From an uncultured Bryobacterales bacterium (lineage in GTDB: Bacteria; Acidobacteriota; Terriglobia; Bryobacterales; UBA6623), in NCBI GenBank assembly GCA_958295955.1, contig OY282420.1:3238435-3302434 (forward strand): a stretch of 64,000 nt of DNA, given 5' to 3'. The notes beneath the pieces were generated by a model. The model saw nothing but the letters and a program-made list of their open reading frames with translations, was not told the DNA's origin and did no database searches. How positions within the stretch are numbered: the first letter of the stretch is position 1; every line of letters starts with the position of its first letter. The translations under genes and the position numbers were made by a program. Positions 55,693 to 64,000 of this stretch are shown piece after piece.

Positions 55693-56688
55693 ATGGATTG
55701 GGCCGCCTTGACCGCCGGTTTCAAGGCGGCGCGCGTGCTGGTCGTCGGGGATATCTGCCTCGACTTCCGAAGCCGCTACGACCCGGCGCTGGCGGAGCCG
55801 TCGCGCGAAACCGGCATTCCTCGCACGGGCGTTGTCCACAGCGAGGCGACTCCCGGTGCGGGCGGCACGGTCGCCGGCAACCTGGCGGCGCTCGGTGTGG
55901 GCCGCGTTGCAGTTCTCGGCGCCATTGGCCGCGACGGCTTCGGTTTCGAGTTGAAGCGCGCCCTCCACGCCCGCCAAATCGACGCCGGCCTGCTGGTCGA
56001 ATGCGCGGACGTGCAGACGTTCACCTACACCAAGCTGATCAATGCCGAGACAGGCGTGGAGGACAAGCCGCGGACGGACTTTGTCAACACGAAGCCGTTG
56101 CCGCGGGCAATCGAACGGCGGCTGATCGCCAATCTCTCCGCCGTCCACGGCGATTACGATGCGATTCTCGTTGCCGACCAAGCCGAGACCGACAGCGGAG
56201 GCGTTGTGACGCCGGCCCTGCGCGCGGCGGTCGGCGAGATAGCCGCTCGGTCTCCCGGCAAGACGATCGTCGCCGACTCGCGCAATCGGATTCACGAATT
56301 CCGCAACGTCATCGTCAAGCCCAACGAATCCGAGGCCGAACGGGCTTGCCTGCGGTTGTTCGGCGAAATCGACTATCAGCGTCTGCGGCGGGTCGTCGGC
56401 GTTCGGCCGCTGGTCGTGACGCGGGGAGAGCGGGGAATCCTGCTGATCGACGACCGCGGCGAGCGGCTTGTCCCGGCCTTCGCGGCAGGCGCAGTGGTCG
56501 ATACCTGCGGGGCGGGCGACGGCTTCGCCGCGGGGCTCGCTGCGGCCTTGTGCGCCGGCGCCGGCATGGAAACCGCCGTACGCTTCGGCGCGATGGTTGC
56601 CGGCGTCACGGTGACCAAGCCCGGCACGGGCGCCGCCTCCGCGGACGAAGTCCTCGCCGCCGCGGATTCCGCTGCCGTGAGAGAATAG
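55693..56688 (+). CDS. PfkB-family carbohydrate kinase (RfaE/HldE-like)
   Basis: A 331-residue ribokinase-like enzyme. The N-terminal block is VVGDICLDFRSRYDP, then GAGGTVAGNLAALGVGRVAVLGAIGRDGFG, and the C-terminal signature is VDTCGAGDGFAAG with the catalytic Asp. The layout resembles the kinase domain of HldE (heptose-7-phosphate kinase) and related sugar-phosphate kinases. No nucleotidyltransferase domain is attached. It is followed after 7 bp by an SIS gene, the partner that in the heptose pathway is GmhA. Confidence 0.82.
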   Translation: MDWAALTAGFKAARVLVVGDICLDFRSRYDPALAEPSRETGIPRTGVVHSEATPGAGGTVAGNLAALGVGRVAVLGAIGRDGFGFELKRALHARQIDAGLLVECADVQTFTYTKLINAETGVEDKPRTDFVNTKPLPRAIERRLIANLSAVHGDYDAILVADQAETDSGGVVTPALRAAVGEIAARSPGKTIVADSRNRIHEFRNVIVKPNESEAERACLRLFGEIDYQRLRRVVGVRPLVVTRGERGILLIDDRGERLVPAFAAGAVVDTCGAGDGFAAGLAAALCAGAGMETAVRFGAMVAGVTVTKPGTGAASADEVLAAADSAAVRE

Positions 56689-56695
56689 GGGCAAG

Positions 56696-57250
56696 GTGTT
56701 CCCCGGGAATTACAAGTCCGACCTGCTGCGCGCGCTCGACACCCTCGATCTTGCGCGCGTCGAAGAGCTCATCGGCGTGTTCGCCAAGGCGCGGGACGAG
56801 GGGCGCCGGATCTTCGTCTTCGGCAACGGCGGCAGCGCGGCAAGCGCCAATCACTTCGCCTGCGACATCGTTAAGGGCGCCAGTTACGGCCGGGACAAGC
56901 GCTTCAGGATCATGGCTTTGAGCGAGCAAATCCCGACCATGACCGCTTATGCCAACGACGTGGGCTACGATGTCGTATTCGAGGAGCCGCTGAAGAACTT
57001 CGCCAACCCGGGCGACGTCGTGATGGCCATCAGCGCCGGCGGAAACTCCGAAAACGTTATCCGCGCCATCGCCTACGCCAATGCGGCAGGCTGCTACACC
57101 GTCGGGCTCAGCGGCAAGGACGGCGGCCGCCTGCGCCCCGCCGTCGATCTGAGCATCCACGTCGATGCGCAGCACATGGGCCGCATCGAAGACGCCCACA
57201 TGATCGTCTGCCACATGGTTTGCTATCACTTCATGGACAACGCCGCATAA
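56696..57250 (+). CDS. SIS-domain sugar isomerase (GmhA-like)
   Basis: A 184-residue protein starting GTG. IFVFGNGGSAASANHFACDIVKGA is the sugar-phosphate-binding SIS motif of GmhA (sedoheptulose-7-phosphate isomerase) and DiaA, and MAISAGGNSENVIRAIAYANAAG is the second. A GmhA-like His near the C-terminus (MIVCHMVCYHFM) supports the isomerase over the regulator. A full nucleotide-heptose pathway would also need a nucleotidyltransferase and GmhB; only the HAD protein could stand in for GmhB here. Confidence 0.8.
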   Translation: MFPGNYKSDLLRALDTLDLARVEELIGVFAKARDEGRRIFVFGNGGSAASANHFACDIVKGASYGRDKRFRIMALSEQIPTMTAYANDVGYDVVFEEPLKNFANPGDVVMAISAGGNSENVIRAIAYANAAGCYTVGLSGKDGGRLRPAVDLSIHVDAQHMGRIEDAHMIVCHMVCYHFMDNAA

Positions 57251-57258
57251 AATCGGCT

Positions 57259-58344
57259 ATGAAGATCACCGCCTTCGAAACCCGAGCGATCGACCTCAGC
57301 GCCGCTCCCGCGCCCATCGCCAACAGCCCCGGAGAGGTCGTGGCCAACTTCGTTACGCTGGAGTTGCGCACCGATGCAGGCGTCGCGGGCATCGGCTACG
57401 CGGGATTCGTCCCGGCGGTGATGCTGCCCGCGCTCAAGGCCGCCCTCGACGGCCTTGCCGGTCTCGCCGTCGGCCGCGACCCGCTCGCCCGCGAGGCCGT
57501 CTGCCCGGACTTGCTGCGGCAGGGCGGGTTCGGCTCGCCCGCCGGCTTGGTGACCCGCGCGGTTGCGGCCATCGATATCGCCCTGTGGGACATCGCGGGC
57601 AAAGTCCATGCGCAGCCGCTATGGAAGCTGCTCGGCGGGTTGCGCAACCGCGTTCCCTGCTACGCCAGCGGTTGGCTGTGGCGCAATCACGGCCTCGCCG
57701 AGCTTGCCGCGACGGCGCCCCGCCTGGTCGAGCAAGGCTTTCGCGCGATGAAATTCCGCATCGGCGCGCAGAAATCGGCGGCTGCCGAGGTCGAGCGCCT
57801 GAAGGTTCTGCGCCAAGCCGTCGGCCCCGAGATCGACCTCATGGTCGATATCAATCTCGGTTGGGACGTCAACCGCGCGATCCGCATCGGGCGCATGATG
57901 GAAGCCTACGATCTCTACTGGCTCGAAGACCCGATTCATTTCGAGGACTACGACGGCATGGCGCGCATCGCCGGCGCTCTCGACACGCCGCTTGCCTCCG
58001 GCGAGTACCACTACGGCATGGCGCCCTTCGCCCACATGCTCAAGCGCGGCGCGATCGATATCGCCATGGTCGATGTTTTCCGCGCCGCCGGCGTCACGGG
58101 CTGGATGAAGATCGCCCACATGGCCGAGGGGATGAACGTTCCCGTGGTGAGTCATCTCGCGCCCGAGGTTCAGGCGCATACGGTCGCCGCCGCGCCCAAT
58201 GGGTTGACCGTCGAGCACATGCCCTGGACATTCGCGATGTTCGAGCAGGAGCCGATCGTCGAAGACGGGGAGATCGTCTTGTCTTCTGCGCCGGGACTGG
58301 GCCTCTCGTTCGACGCCAAAGCGCTCGACCGCTACGCCGCATAG
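57259..58344 (+). CDS. Mandelate racemase/enolase-superfamily protein
   Basis: A 361-residue protein with the two-domain fold of the superfamily. Motifs are FRAMKFRIG (catalytic Lys), DLMVDINLGWD, YWLEDPIHFED and ASGEYHYG (the three metal-binding acidic residues), and VVSHLAPEVQAH (His). These fit the mandelate racemase subgroup, acting on sugar acids. It starts 8 bp after the SIS gene and is the last of the operon. ATG 57259 is used; the frame is open 39 bp further up, inside the SIS gene. Confidence 0.85.
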   Translation: MKITAFETRAIDLSAAPAPIANSPGEVVANFVTLELRTDAGVAGIGYAGFVPAVMLPALKAALDGLAGLAVGRDPLAREAVCPDLLRQGGFGSPAGLVTRAVAAIDIALWDIAGKVHAQPLWKLLGGLRNRVPCYASGWLWRNHGLAELAATAPRLVEQGFRAMKFRIGAQKSAAAEVERLKVLRQAVGPEIDLMVDINLGWDVNRAIRIGRMMEAYDLYWLEDPIHFEDYDGMARIAGALDTPLASGEYHYGMAPFAHMLKRGAIDIAMVDVFRAAGVTGWMKIAHMAEGMNVPVVSHLAPEVQAHTVAAAPNGLTVEHMPWTFAMFEQEPIVEDGEIVLSSAPGLGLSFDAKALDRYAA

Positions 58345-58522
58345 GGTCGCTGACGCGGCCGGTGAGTAGCGGATAGCAAGACCGCGGCGCTCGCACCGCG
58401 GATCGTCCCGCCTTTGGGGTTGCAGAGAACGCCCTTTACAGATTTTTTACAGATGCCTTCGCAGGGGATGGGTACACTGAACAAAGCGAGCTTGGGGACT
58501 TGCCTTTCAGGGGGTACTTATC
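58345..58522. other. Intergenic region upstream of the third Oar receptor
   Basis: 178 bp. A nine-base direct repeat TTTACAGAT occurs at 58435-58443 and 58446-58454 (one helical turn apart). A TACACT at 58473-58478 is 21 bp from the nearer TTTACA, too far for a normal -35/-10 pair. No gene is visible. Confidence 0.5.
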
Positions 58523-61500
58523 ATGCAGATTGCCGGTTTTGCCATTCGTTTTCTTGCTGCGTCCGCGTTCTTGGGCGCTTTCGCGGTTTCCGCTCTCGCT
58601 CAAACTCAAACCGCGACCGTGCGCGGCACGGTGACCGACTCTTCCGGCGCCGTGATTCCGGGCGCCGCGTTGACGTTGACCAACGTGGACCAGAACCGGC
58701 CTTGGGCCGCCGAGTCCAACGCCGCCGGCGCGTATGTCTTCCAGCAGATTCCGCCGGGCAACTACAGCCTCGCAGTGGAGACCGAGGGCTTCAAGCGCTA
58801 CGAGCGCCGGCAGTTCATCCTGCAAGTCGCTCAGGTCGCGGAGATCGATGTCCCGCTGGAGATCGGCGACATCACCGAGGTCGTGGAAATCTCGGCGGAA
58901 GCCCCCTTGCTCGAGACGGCGACATCCGACTTGGGAGAGGTGGTCAACTCGCGCACCGCCGAGTCCCTGCCGCTGAACGGCCGCAACGTTATGCAGTTGA
59001 TCGGCCTTACGCCCGGCGTCAACACCACGCGCAACTTCCGCAACTCGACCAACGGCAACGGCTCGATTGCCGCGGTCGCGTTTTCGGCCAACGGCGGCCG
59101 CAACGTGGCCAACTCGATCATGCTCGATGGATCGTCGCAAGAGGTGATGGGCTACAACCAGCCCTCGTACATTCCGTCGCCCGACACGCTGCAGGAATTC
59201 AAAGTGCAAACGAACGCCTTTTCCGCCCAGTACGGGCGCACCGCCGGAGCGGTCGTCAATATGGTCACGCGCTCGGGCGGGAGCGAGTTCCACGGCGTGC
59301 TCTACGAGTTCCTGCGCAACGACAAGCTGCAGGCCAACAACTGGTTCGCGAACGCCAACGGCGCCGACCGCGCGCCGTTCCGCTTCAACCAATTCGGCGG
59401 AACCCTCGGCGGCCCCCTGTCTCCTTCGCGCAGCAAGCTCTTTTTCTTCCAGAGCGTGGAATTCCGCCGGCAAGTCAACCCGGCGTCGGTTACGCAATCG
59501 GTGCCGACGCCGCTGATGAAGCAGGGCGACTTCCTCGAGGACAACCGCACCATCTACGATCCGCTTACGCTCAAGGAGAACGGCACCAGGGATCCGTTTC
59601 CCAACGGCTTCGTGCCCGCGGACCGACGCAGCCCGCAGGCGCAGAATCTGCTGTCGTTCTACCCCGAACCGACCGCCCCGGGCATCCGCAACAACTTCTT
59701 CTCGCAGCTTGGGTCGCGCCCGAGCACGTGGGACACGTCCACGAAGATCGACTACCGCGTGAACGACAGGAATACGCTGTTCGCCCGCGTGTCCCTCAAC
59801 AAAACGATCAATACGCTGCCGAGCCGCTGGAACAACATCGCCTCGCCCGGCTCGGGCTGGAACGGCAGCATCAACCGCTCGGCCACGTTCGACGATACGC
59901 ACCTGGCGGGCGGATGGGTGCTGCACGGCAACTACGGCTGGTCGTATCACGCAAACCCCCGGCGATATATCGAAGAGGACGTCTCCCAGGCGTCGCTTGG
60001 GTTTCCGTCCGAGATCGACGGCCAGACGCAGTTCCCCGTCTTTCCGCGGATTCAGGTCGCGGACTTCCAGCAGATGGGCAACAACGCCTTCTGGTACATC
60101 GGGAACAAGTTCGAATCGCACACCTGGGTCGGGGACATGTCGCGTCTGTTCGGCGACCACACCATCAAGTTCGGCGGCGTGTTCCGGCTGAACCGCGTCT
60201 CGAATCACCGTCCCGCCGACCCGGCGGGTTTCTATCAGTTCAACCGCAACTGGACTCGCGAGCGGTTCAACCGCGGTTCGCAGGGCAATTCCGTCGCCAG
60301 CATGCTGCTGGGATTCATGAACGGCGGCCGAATCCGTTTCGAGCCGGCTCTTTCGCAGCAGACCCCGTACTGGGGCTTCTACATTCAAGACGACTGGCGC
60401 GTTACTGACAAGCTGACCCTCAATATCGGTTTCCGCTGGGATCAGGACCGTCCGATCACCGAGCGGTTCAACCGGGCCGGCTGGTTCGACTTCGAAGCGG
60501 CGCAATCCGCGCTCGTGCTGGACACCCCCGGCATCGAGCGCCCGGTCGTCGGCGGCCTCCAATTCGCCGGCGTCAACGGCAATCCCCGCCACATCAAGGA
60601 TTACGACAACAACAACTTCGCGCCGCGGCTCGGCTTGGCCTACAAGCTCACCGAGCGGCTGGTCATCCGTACCGGCGCGGGCATATTCTTCAACCCGACG
60701 ACCGGCTTCGGACCCGGAACGGCAACGGCCGGCGCAGTCAGCTTCAACGCCCTCTCGCCCGTCATCGGCAGTCAGGACGGCGGCCGCACGCCCTTCACCG
60801 ATGTTTCCGATCCGTTTCCTCTGGGCTTCAATGCGCCCTCGAACGGAGCCGAGGGACTGGCGACGTTCCTGGGGCAGAGCCCGGCGGCCATCGTCCGCAG
60901 GGACCGCACTCCGTATTCGATGCAGTGGAATTTAAACCTGCAGTACGAATTGCCCGACTCCTGGCTGATCGATGCCGCCTACGCGGGCAACGGGGGCGTC
61001 AAGCTGCTCGGTACGGGCGTGCAATTCAATCAGTTGCCGAACGTTTACCAGTCGTTGGGCGACCGCTTGAACGAGCAGGTGGCCAACCCCTTCTTCGGCG
61101 TCATCCCCAGCAATTTGGGACTGGGGCGGCAACAGGTTTCGCTGGGGCAGTTGCTGCGCCCCTACCCGCATTTCTCGGGAGTGAATACGCCGCGCGGCTA
61201 CGAGTTCCATTCCACCTATCACGCTCTGCAGATAAAGATGCGCAAGCGTTATACGAGCGGTCTGCAACTGCTGGGCGCTTACACCTGGTCGAAGATGATC
61301 GACGACGTCAGTTCGGTCGCCGGATTCGTCGGCGCCCAGAACCCCGGTTACACCAACCACTACGACAAGCGCCTGGACAAGTCCCTGTCGGGCCTCGACG
61401 TGGCGCACCGGCTGGTCATCAACTACCAGTACGAATTGCCGTTCGGCAAGGGCAATGCCTTGTTCAACCGGGGCGGTTGGGTGAATCAGGTGATGGGCGG

Positions 61501-61969
61501 ATGGAATCTGAACGGCGTCACGACCATCCAGAGCGGCCTGCCCATAGGGGTCACTTCGCGGTTCAACAATCTCAACGCTTTCGGCGGACGCCAGACGCCG
61601 AACCGGGTCGTCGGCCAGGAGGCCGAGACGTCGGGACCGCTCAGCAGCCGCCTGGGCGGCCGGTTTTCCGATCAGCCGTACTTGAACGCGAGCGCATTCG
61701 AGCAGCCGGAGGACTTCACCTTCGGCAATATGGGCAACTTCCTGCCGGACGCCCGCGAGCCCGCTTACGTGAACTGGGACCTGTCGATCGTGAAGGATTT
61801 TCCCTTCAACGAGAGGGTTCGGCTCCAGTTCCGCGCGGAGTTCTTCAATTTCTTCAACAACACGGTGTTCCGGCGGCCGAATACGAGTTTCGGGAACAAC
61901 AACTTCGGCAACATCACGGCGGCCGAGTCCGCCCGCGTCGGGCAACTGGGACTCAAGCTGTATTTCTGA
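58523..61969 (+). CDS. Oar-like TonB-dependent receptor, third copy
   Basis: A 1148-residue outer-membrane receptor. The signal peptide (FLAASAFLGAFAVSALAQ) leads to a carboxypeptidase-regulatory domain (VTDSSGAVIPGAALTLTNV), a plug with VVNSRTAESLPLNGRNVMQL and ALANSIM-type loops, and a barrel ending LGLKLYF. It is similar in length and organisation to the other two copies. The gene is followed by a G+C-rich hairpin and then a sigma-factor gene, which might control it or the beta-barrel gene downstream. Confidence 0.92.
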   Translation: MQIAGFAIRFLAASAFLGAFAVSALAQTQTATVRGTVTDSSGAVIPGAALTLTNVDQNRPWAAESNAAGAYVFQQIPPGNYSLAVETEGFKRYERRQFILQVAQVAEIDVPLEIGDITEVVEISAEAPLLETATSDLGEVVNSRTAESLPLNGRNVMQLIGLTPGVNTTRNFRNSTNGNGSIAAVAFSANGGRNVANSIMLDGSSQEVMGYNQPSYIPSPDTLQEFKVQTNAFSAQYGRTAGAVVNMVTRSGGSEFHGVLYEFLRNDKLQANNWFANANGADRAPFRFNQFGGTLGGPLSPSRSKLFFFQSVEFRRQVNPASVTQSVPTPLMKQGDFLEDNRTIYDPLTLKENGTRDPFPNGFVPADRRSPQAQNLLSFYPEPTAPGIRNNFFSQLGSRPSTWDTSTKIDYRVNDRNTLFARVSLNKTINTLPSRWNNIASPGSGWNGSINRSATFDDTHLAGGWVLHGNYGWSYHANPRRYIEEDVSQASLGFPSEIDGQTQFPVFPRIQVADFQQMGNNAFWYIGNKFESHTWVGDMSRLFGDHTIKFGGVFRLNRVSNHRPADPAGFYQFNRNWTRERFNRGSQGNSVASMLLGFMNGGRIRFEPALSQQTPYWGFYIQDDWRVTDKLTLNIGFRWDQDRPITERFNRAGWFDFEAAQSALVLDTPGIERPVVGGLQFAGVNGNPRHIKDYDNNNFAPRLGLAYKLTERLVIRTGAGIFFNPTTGFGPGTATAGAVSFNALSPVIGSQDGGRTPFTDVSDPFPLGFNAPSNGAEGLATFLGQSPAAIVRRDRTPYSMQWNLNLQYELPDSWLIDAAYAGNGGVKLLGTGVQFNQLPNVYQSLGDRLNEQVANPFFGVIPSNLGLGRQQVSLGQLLRPYPHFSGVNTPRGYEFHSTYHALQIKMRKRYTSGLQLLGAYTWSKMIDDVSSVAGFVGAQNPGYTNHYDKRLDKSLSGLDVAHRLVINYQYELPFGKGNALFNRGGWVNQVMGGWNLNGVTTIQSGLPIGVTSRFNNLNAFGGRQTPNRVVGQEAETSGPLSSRLGGRFSDQPYLNASAFEQPEDFTFGNMGNFLPDAREPAYVNWDLSIVKDFPFNERVRLQFRAEFFNFFNNTVFRRPNTSFGNNNFGNITAAESARVGQLGLKLYF

Positions 61970-61983
61970 GACCGCCTCCGCGT

Positions 61984-62012
61984 CGGGCGGCGGCCCCGCG
62001 CGCCGCCGCCCG
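61984..62012 (+). terminator. G+C-rich hairpin after the third Oar receptor
   Basis: Perfect 10-bp arms CGGGCGGCGG (61984-61993) and CCGCCGCCCG (62003-62012). No T run follows, so it is at best a weak terminator or an mRNA 3' stabiliser. Confidence 0.35.
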
Positions 62013-62049
62013 CTTGCAGTAACCTTGGCCCGCGGCTGAAGACGCGCCT

Positions 62050-62697
62050 ATGCCGAGCAAGCCCGGCGACAAGCAAGAGTCCGCTCCCGCTGCGGAGCTT
62101 CGCGTCTTCCATTCCCCGGCGCTCGAGCGCGCCGTCAAGGAGTGCCCTCTGCTCAAGGGCGACAAGGAAGCTTGGCTCCAGTGCTGTACGAAGCAATTCA
62201 TGCGTTTGGCTGCGCGCATCGCCGGCGGAAACGCGCAGGCGCAGGATGCCTTGCAGAAAAGCTGGATCCGGGTCTGGCAGCACGTCGAAGAATACGACGG
62301 CAAGTCCCCGGCTTGCGCCTGGGTGCATGCCATCGTCGTCAACTGCGCCCATGATGTTCGCAACGAGGAAACGCGCATGGCTCAGATGCCGGAGCCGGCG
62401 CCCGACCCCGAAGATGCCGCCGCCATCTTCCCCGAAGACTTTGCCCGGCAGAAGGAGTTGTACCGCCTGCTCGACGCCGCGGTCAAGGAACTGCCCGAGA
62501 TATACCGCCAGGTAGTCGAATTGCACTACGGGAAGGAAGAGCTTTCCATGCATCAAACCGCCGACCGGCTGCATATCTCCGACGCCGCCGCCGCCAAGCG
62601 CCTGACCCGCGCCGTGAAAATGCTTCGCAGCAGCCTTGCCAAACGTCTCCGCGGCGATTCTTCCAAGCCGCCGTCAAACGGCAAACCCCTTCCGTAA
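62050..62697 (+). CDS. ECF-type RNA polymerase sigma factor
   Basis: A 215-residue protein. The sigma-2 region is VWQHVEEYDGKSPACAWVHAIVVNCAHDVRNEE, and the sigma-4 helix-turn-helix is ELPEIYRQVVELHYGKEELSMHQTADRLHISDAAAAKRLTRAVKMLRSSL. There is a Cys-containing N-terminus (KECPLLKGDKEAWLQCC). No anti-sigma gene is adjacent. The C-terminal tail is Ser/Pro-rich. Candidate targets are the neighbouring receptor and beta-barrel genes. Confidence 0.85.
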   Translation: MPSKPGDKQESAPAAELRVFHSPALERAVKECPLLKGDKEAWLQCCTKQFMRLAARIAGGNAQAQDALQKSWIRVWQHVEEYDGKSPACAWVHAIVVNCAHDVRNEETRMAQMPEPAPDPEDAAAIFPEDFARQKELYRLLDAAVKELPEIYRQVVELHYGKEELSMHQTADRLHISDAAAAKRLTRAVKMLRSSLAKRLRGDSSKPPSNGKPLP

Positions 62698-62874
62698 AGC
62701 GCCCGGAACCGGCTCCGCAACGGCCGGCCGCGGCGTCTTTCTGCACCGCGATCAAAAAAAGTTGCGAAAAAGTGAAAAAATTTGTCCTGGGATCGGCGTC
62801 TCGCTCAGTCTCTTGGATAGAAGGGCAAAAAGGCAGCGATTGAGATTGCCGACCCGCCCAAGGAGATAAAAGAG

Positions 62875-63588
62875 ATGCTTATTCGGTTGATTTTGCTGAT
62901 CGCGTTGGCGTTGGCCGCGGCGGTTGCGGTCTCCGCCCAGGAAGCCGGCGCCCCGATGCCGAACGACGAAAACACCGGGGCGAAGCGGCTTTCCTTTTTC
63001 GGCGAGAAGCTGACCTTCGGCTTTACCACGGGAGCGACTGTGACGCCGGATTACAGAACCGGATACGAAGCGACGGGCGAGGCAGGAGGAGTCTTCATCG
63101 ACGGTAAAATCGTGGAGTCCGCTACCGCGATCCAATACATTGTGCCCAACTTTACGCGGCCGCTCGTCGGCGTATTCGCGGAGACGAAATTGACCCGCAA
63201 TTTTTCGCTGCAGGCGACCGTCCTGTTCCGTGCGCTGGGCTGGAAGCTTGACCTCATCTTCCCCGACCACGACGCACACGAGTTGATTGACGGTAAATCG
63301 CAGGACATTTGGGAGATTCCGGTTCTGTTCAAATACCGGTTCGGGACATCGAAAGTCCGTCCGTTCCTCGGCGCCGGCCCGACTTTCCGCATCAATAAGG
63401 CGGGTAGGAATCCGCCGCGTCCCTATGGAGCGGCCGCCGCCTTGGGCGTCGACATCCCTTTCGGGCGCCGCTGGACGATTACGCCCCAGGTCAACTACAC
63501 GCACTGGTCAGGGGGTGAATCTCTCTCTAGAGTCCAGGGACACAGAGCCCGGAACCAGGTCCAGGCGCTGATCAGTTTTTCCTTTTGA
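62875..63588 (+). CDS. Outer-membrane beta-barrel protein
   Basis: A 237-residue protein with a signal peptide (LILLIALALAAAVAVSAQ) and an alternating beta-strand body ending VQALISFSF, the terminal Phe barrel signal. Strands include PLVGVFAETKLTRNFSLQATVLF and IPVLFKYRF, as in OmpA/OmpW-like small porins. AAGGAGAT about 8 bp before the ATG is a strong ribosome binding site. An A-tract-rich stretch of about 35 bp (62753-62787) lies in the 177-bp upstream gap. Confidence 0.75.
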   Translation: MLIRLILLIALALAAAVAVSAQEAGAPMPNDENTGAKRLSFFGEKLTFGFTTGATVTPDYRTGYEATGEAGGVFIDGKIVESATAIQYIVPNFTRPLVGVFAETKLTRNFSLQATVLFRALGWKLDLIFPDHDAHELIDGKSQDIWEIPVLFKYRFGTSKVRPFLGAGPTFRINKAGRNPPRPYGAAAALGVDIPFGRRWTITPQVNYTHWSGGESLSRVQGHRARNQVQALISFSF

Positions 63589-63609
63589 GCGGGCCGGCGC
63601 GCAGGGCCC

Positions 63610-63999
63610 TTAAAGCTCGCGGATGCGCATATTGCGGAAGCGAACCTCGATCGGCGGGCCGGAATGCGCCTGCACGGCGACGATGCCCGTTTGCGGGATG
63701 TTGTCGTCCGTCTCGGTGTAGTCCGCCGTGACGATGCCGTTGAGCTTCAGCACGATGTGCTTGCCCGCGGCGTGGATCTCGTAGTCGTTCCAGTCGTTGC
63801 GCTTGACCGCGCGGGCGATCAGCGCCTCCGACGGCTGGGCCAGCATGACCCGCCGCCGGTGCTCGTCGTACAGCGCGCCCCAGAAAACATCGCTGATATC
63901 GGCCTGGTAGCCGATTACGGCCATCGAGCCGCTCTCGCGCCGGCTGCGGAACTGGACGCCGCTGTTGCCCTCGTTGTCCGCCAGCAGGATTTCGAAGCG
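63610..63999 (-). CDS. DUF1080 (3-keto-disaccharide hydrolase-like) domain protein, 5' truncated
   Basis: The frame is open to the window edge. Visible residues include NSGVQFRSRRESGSMAVIGYQADI, then DVFWGALYDE, KRNDWNDYEIHAAGKHIVLKLNGI and HSGPPIEVRFRNMRIREL. These form the concanavalin-like fold of DUF1080, whose members cleave 3-keto-glucosides. Only about 130 C-terminal residues are in the window. Confidence 0.85.
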   Translation of the reverse strand, partial: RFEILLADNEGNSGVQFRSRRESGSMAVIGYQADISDVFWGALYDEHRRRVMLAQPSEALIARAVKRNDWNDYEIHAAGKHIVLKLNGIVTADYTETDDNIPQTGIVAVQAHSGPPIEVRFRNMRIREL

Positions 64000-64000
64000 C

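Noticed and set aside
58446-58478. TTTACA/TACACT promoter before the third Oar receptor
   Set aside because: Spacing is 21 bp, too long for a sigma-70 promoter; only the direct repeat is kept.

Overview
The window is high-GC bacterial chromosome and reads as an Acidobacteriota genome of the Bryobacterales/Solibacteres type. This is an inference from family content. There are three very large Oar-like TonB-dependent receptors with an N-terminal carboxypeptidase-regulatory-like domain, a CRTAC1 (FG-GAP plus ASPIC/UnbV) lipoprotein next to a TPR lipoprotein, a DUF3604/PHP protein, a Tat-exported sulfatase, Gfo/Idh/MocA oxidoreductases and a DUF1080 protein. No rRNA is present. One tRNA-Leu(UAG) was found.

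Layout. 1-9.1 kb: end of a HupE/UreJ-like membrane protein, ferrochelatase, galactokinase, a small exported protein, a GT39-like membrane glycosyltransferase, an ACT-domain protein of an archaeal-looking family, a DUF3604/PHP protein and a Ca/Na antiporter. 9.2-11.7 kb: sulfate assimilation operon sat-cysH-cysC with an extended -10 promoter overlapped by a perfect inverted repeat. 11.8-17.5 kb: accessory island with a small ORF carrying an 87-bp tandem duplication, a YcaO enzyme, a strongly A+T-rich 540-aa protein (Cys cluster, solute-binding-protein-like halves, long Ala/Glu/Lys helix), an NCS1 permease and a FRG-domain protein. 17.6-25.2 kb: ybbA/tesA pair, lone nuoA, rsfS-rlmH, PDDEXK-like protein, sulfatase, oxidoreductase. 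25.7-34.7 kb: Oar receptor, ATPase plus DUF3226 TOPRIM pair (candidate defence module), TPR lipoprotein, hendecad-repeat protein, CRTAC1 lipoprotein. 34.7-42.9 kb: mmsA, tRNA-Leu, second Oar receptor, pyrG, iolG-like. 42.9-50.9 kb: selenium island. 51-58.3 kb: CPBP protease, LolA-like protein, TIM-barrel epimerase, then a HAD, deoxyhypusine-synthase-like, PfkB, SIS and enolase-superfamily operon. 58.5-64 kb: third Oar receptor, sigma factor, beta-barrel protein, partial DUF1080 protein.

The clearest result is in the selenium island. selA is followed, 28 bp downstream on the minus strand, by a gene whose frame is interrupted by a single TGA at 44575-44573. The reading frame continues unchanged on both sides, the TGA lies in a Cys-X-X-TGA position of a thioredoxin-like start, and a perfect GCACA/UGUGC hairpin with a GGU loop follows 21 nt after it, in the range expected of a bacterial SECIS element. 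selD (fused to an FAD/NAD oxidoreductase) is divergent and close by. The gene is best read as one 414-residue selenoprotein (C53-A-P-U56) with a CXXCH motif and two PDZ-like domains, followed by a DsbD-alpha-like partner.

The least understood region is the YcaO / coiled-coil solute-binding-like protein / NCS1 permease / FRG cassette. It is the best candidate for an undescribed system, with the DHS-like/PfkB/SIS/HAD operon second. GC and codon statements are by eye; no statistics or database searches were run.
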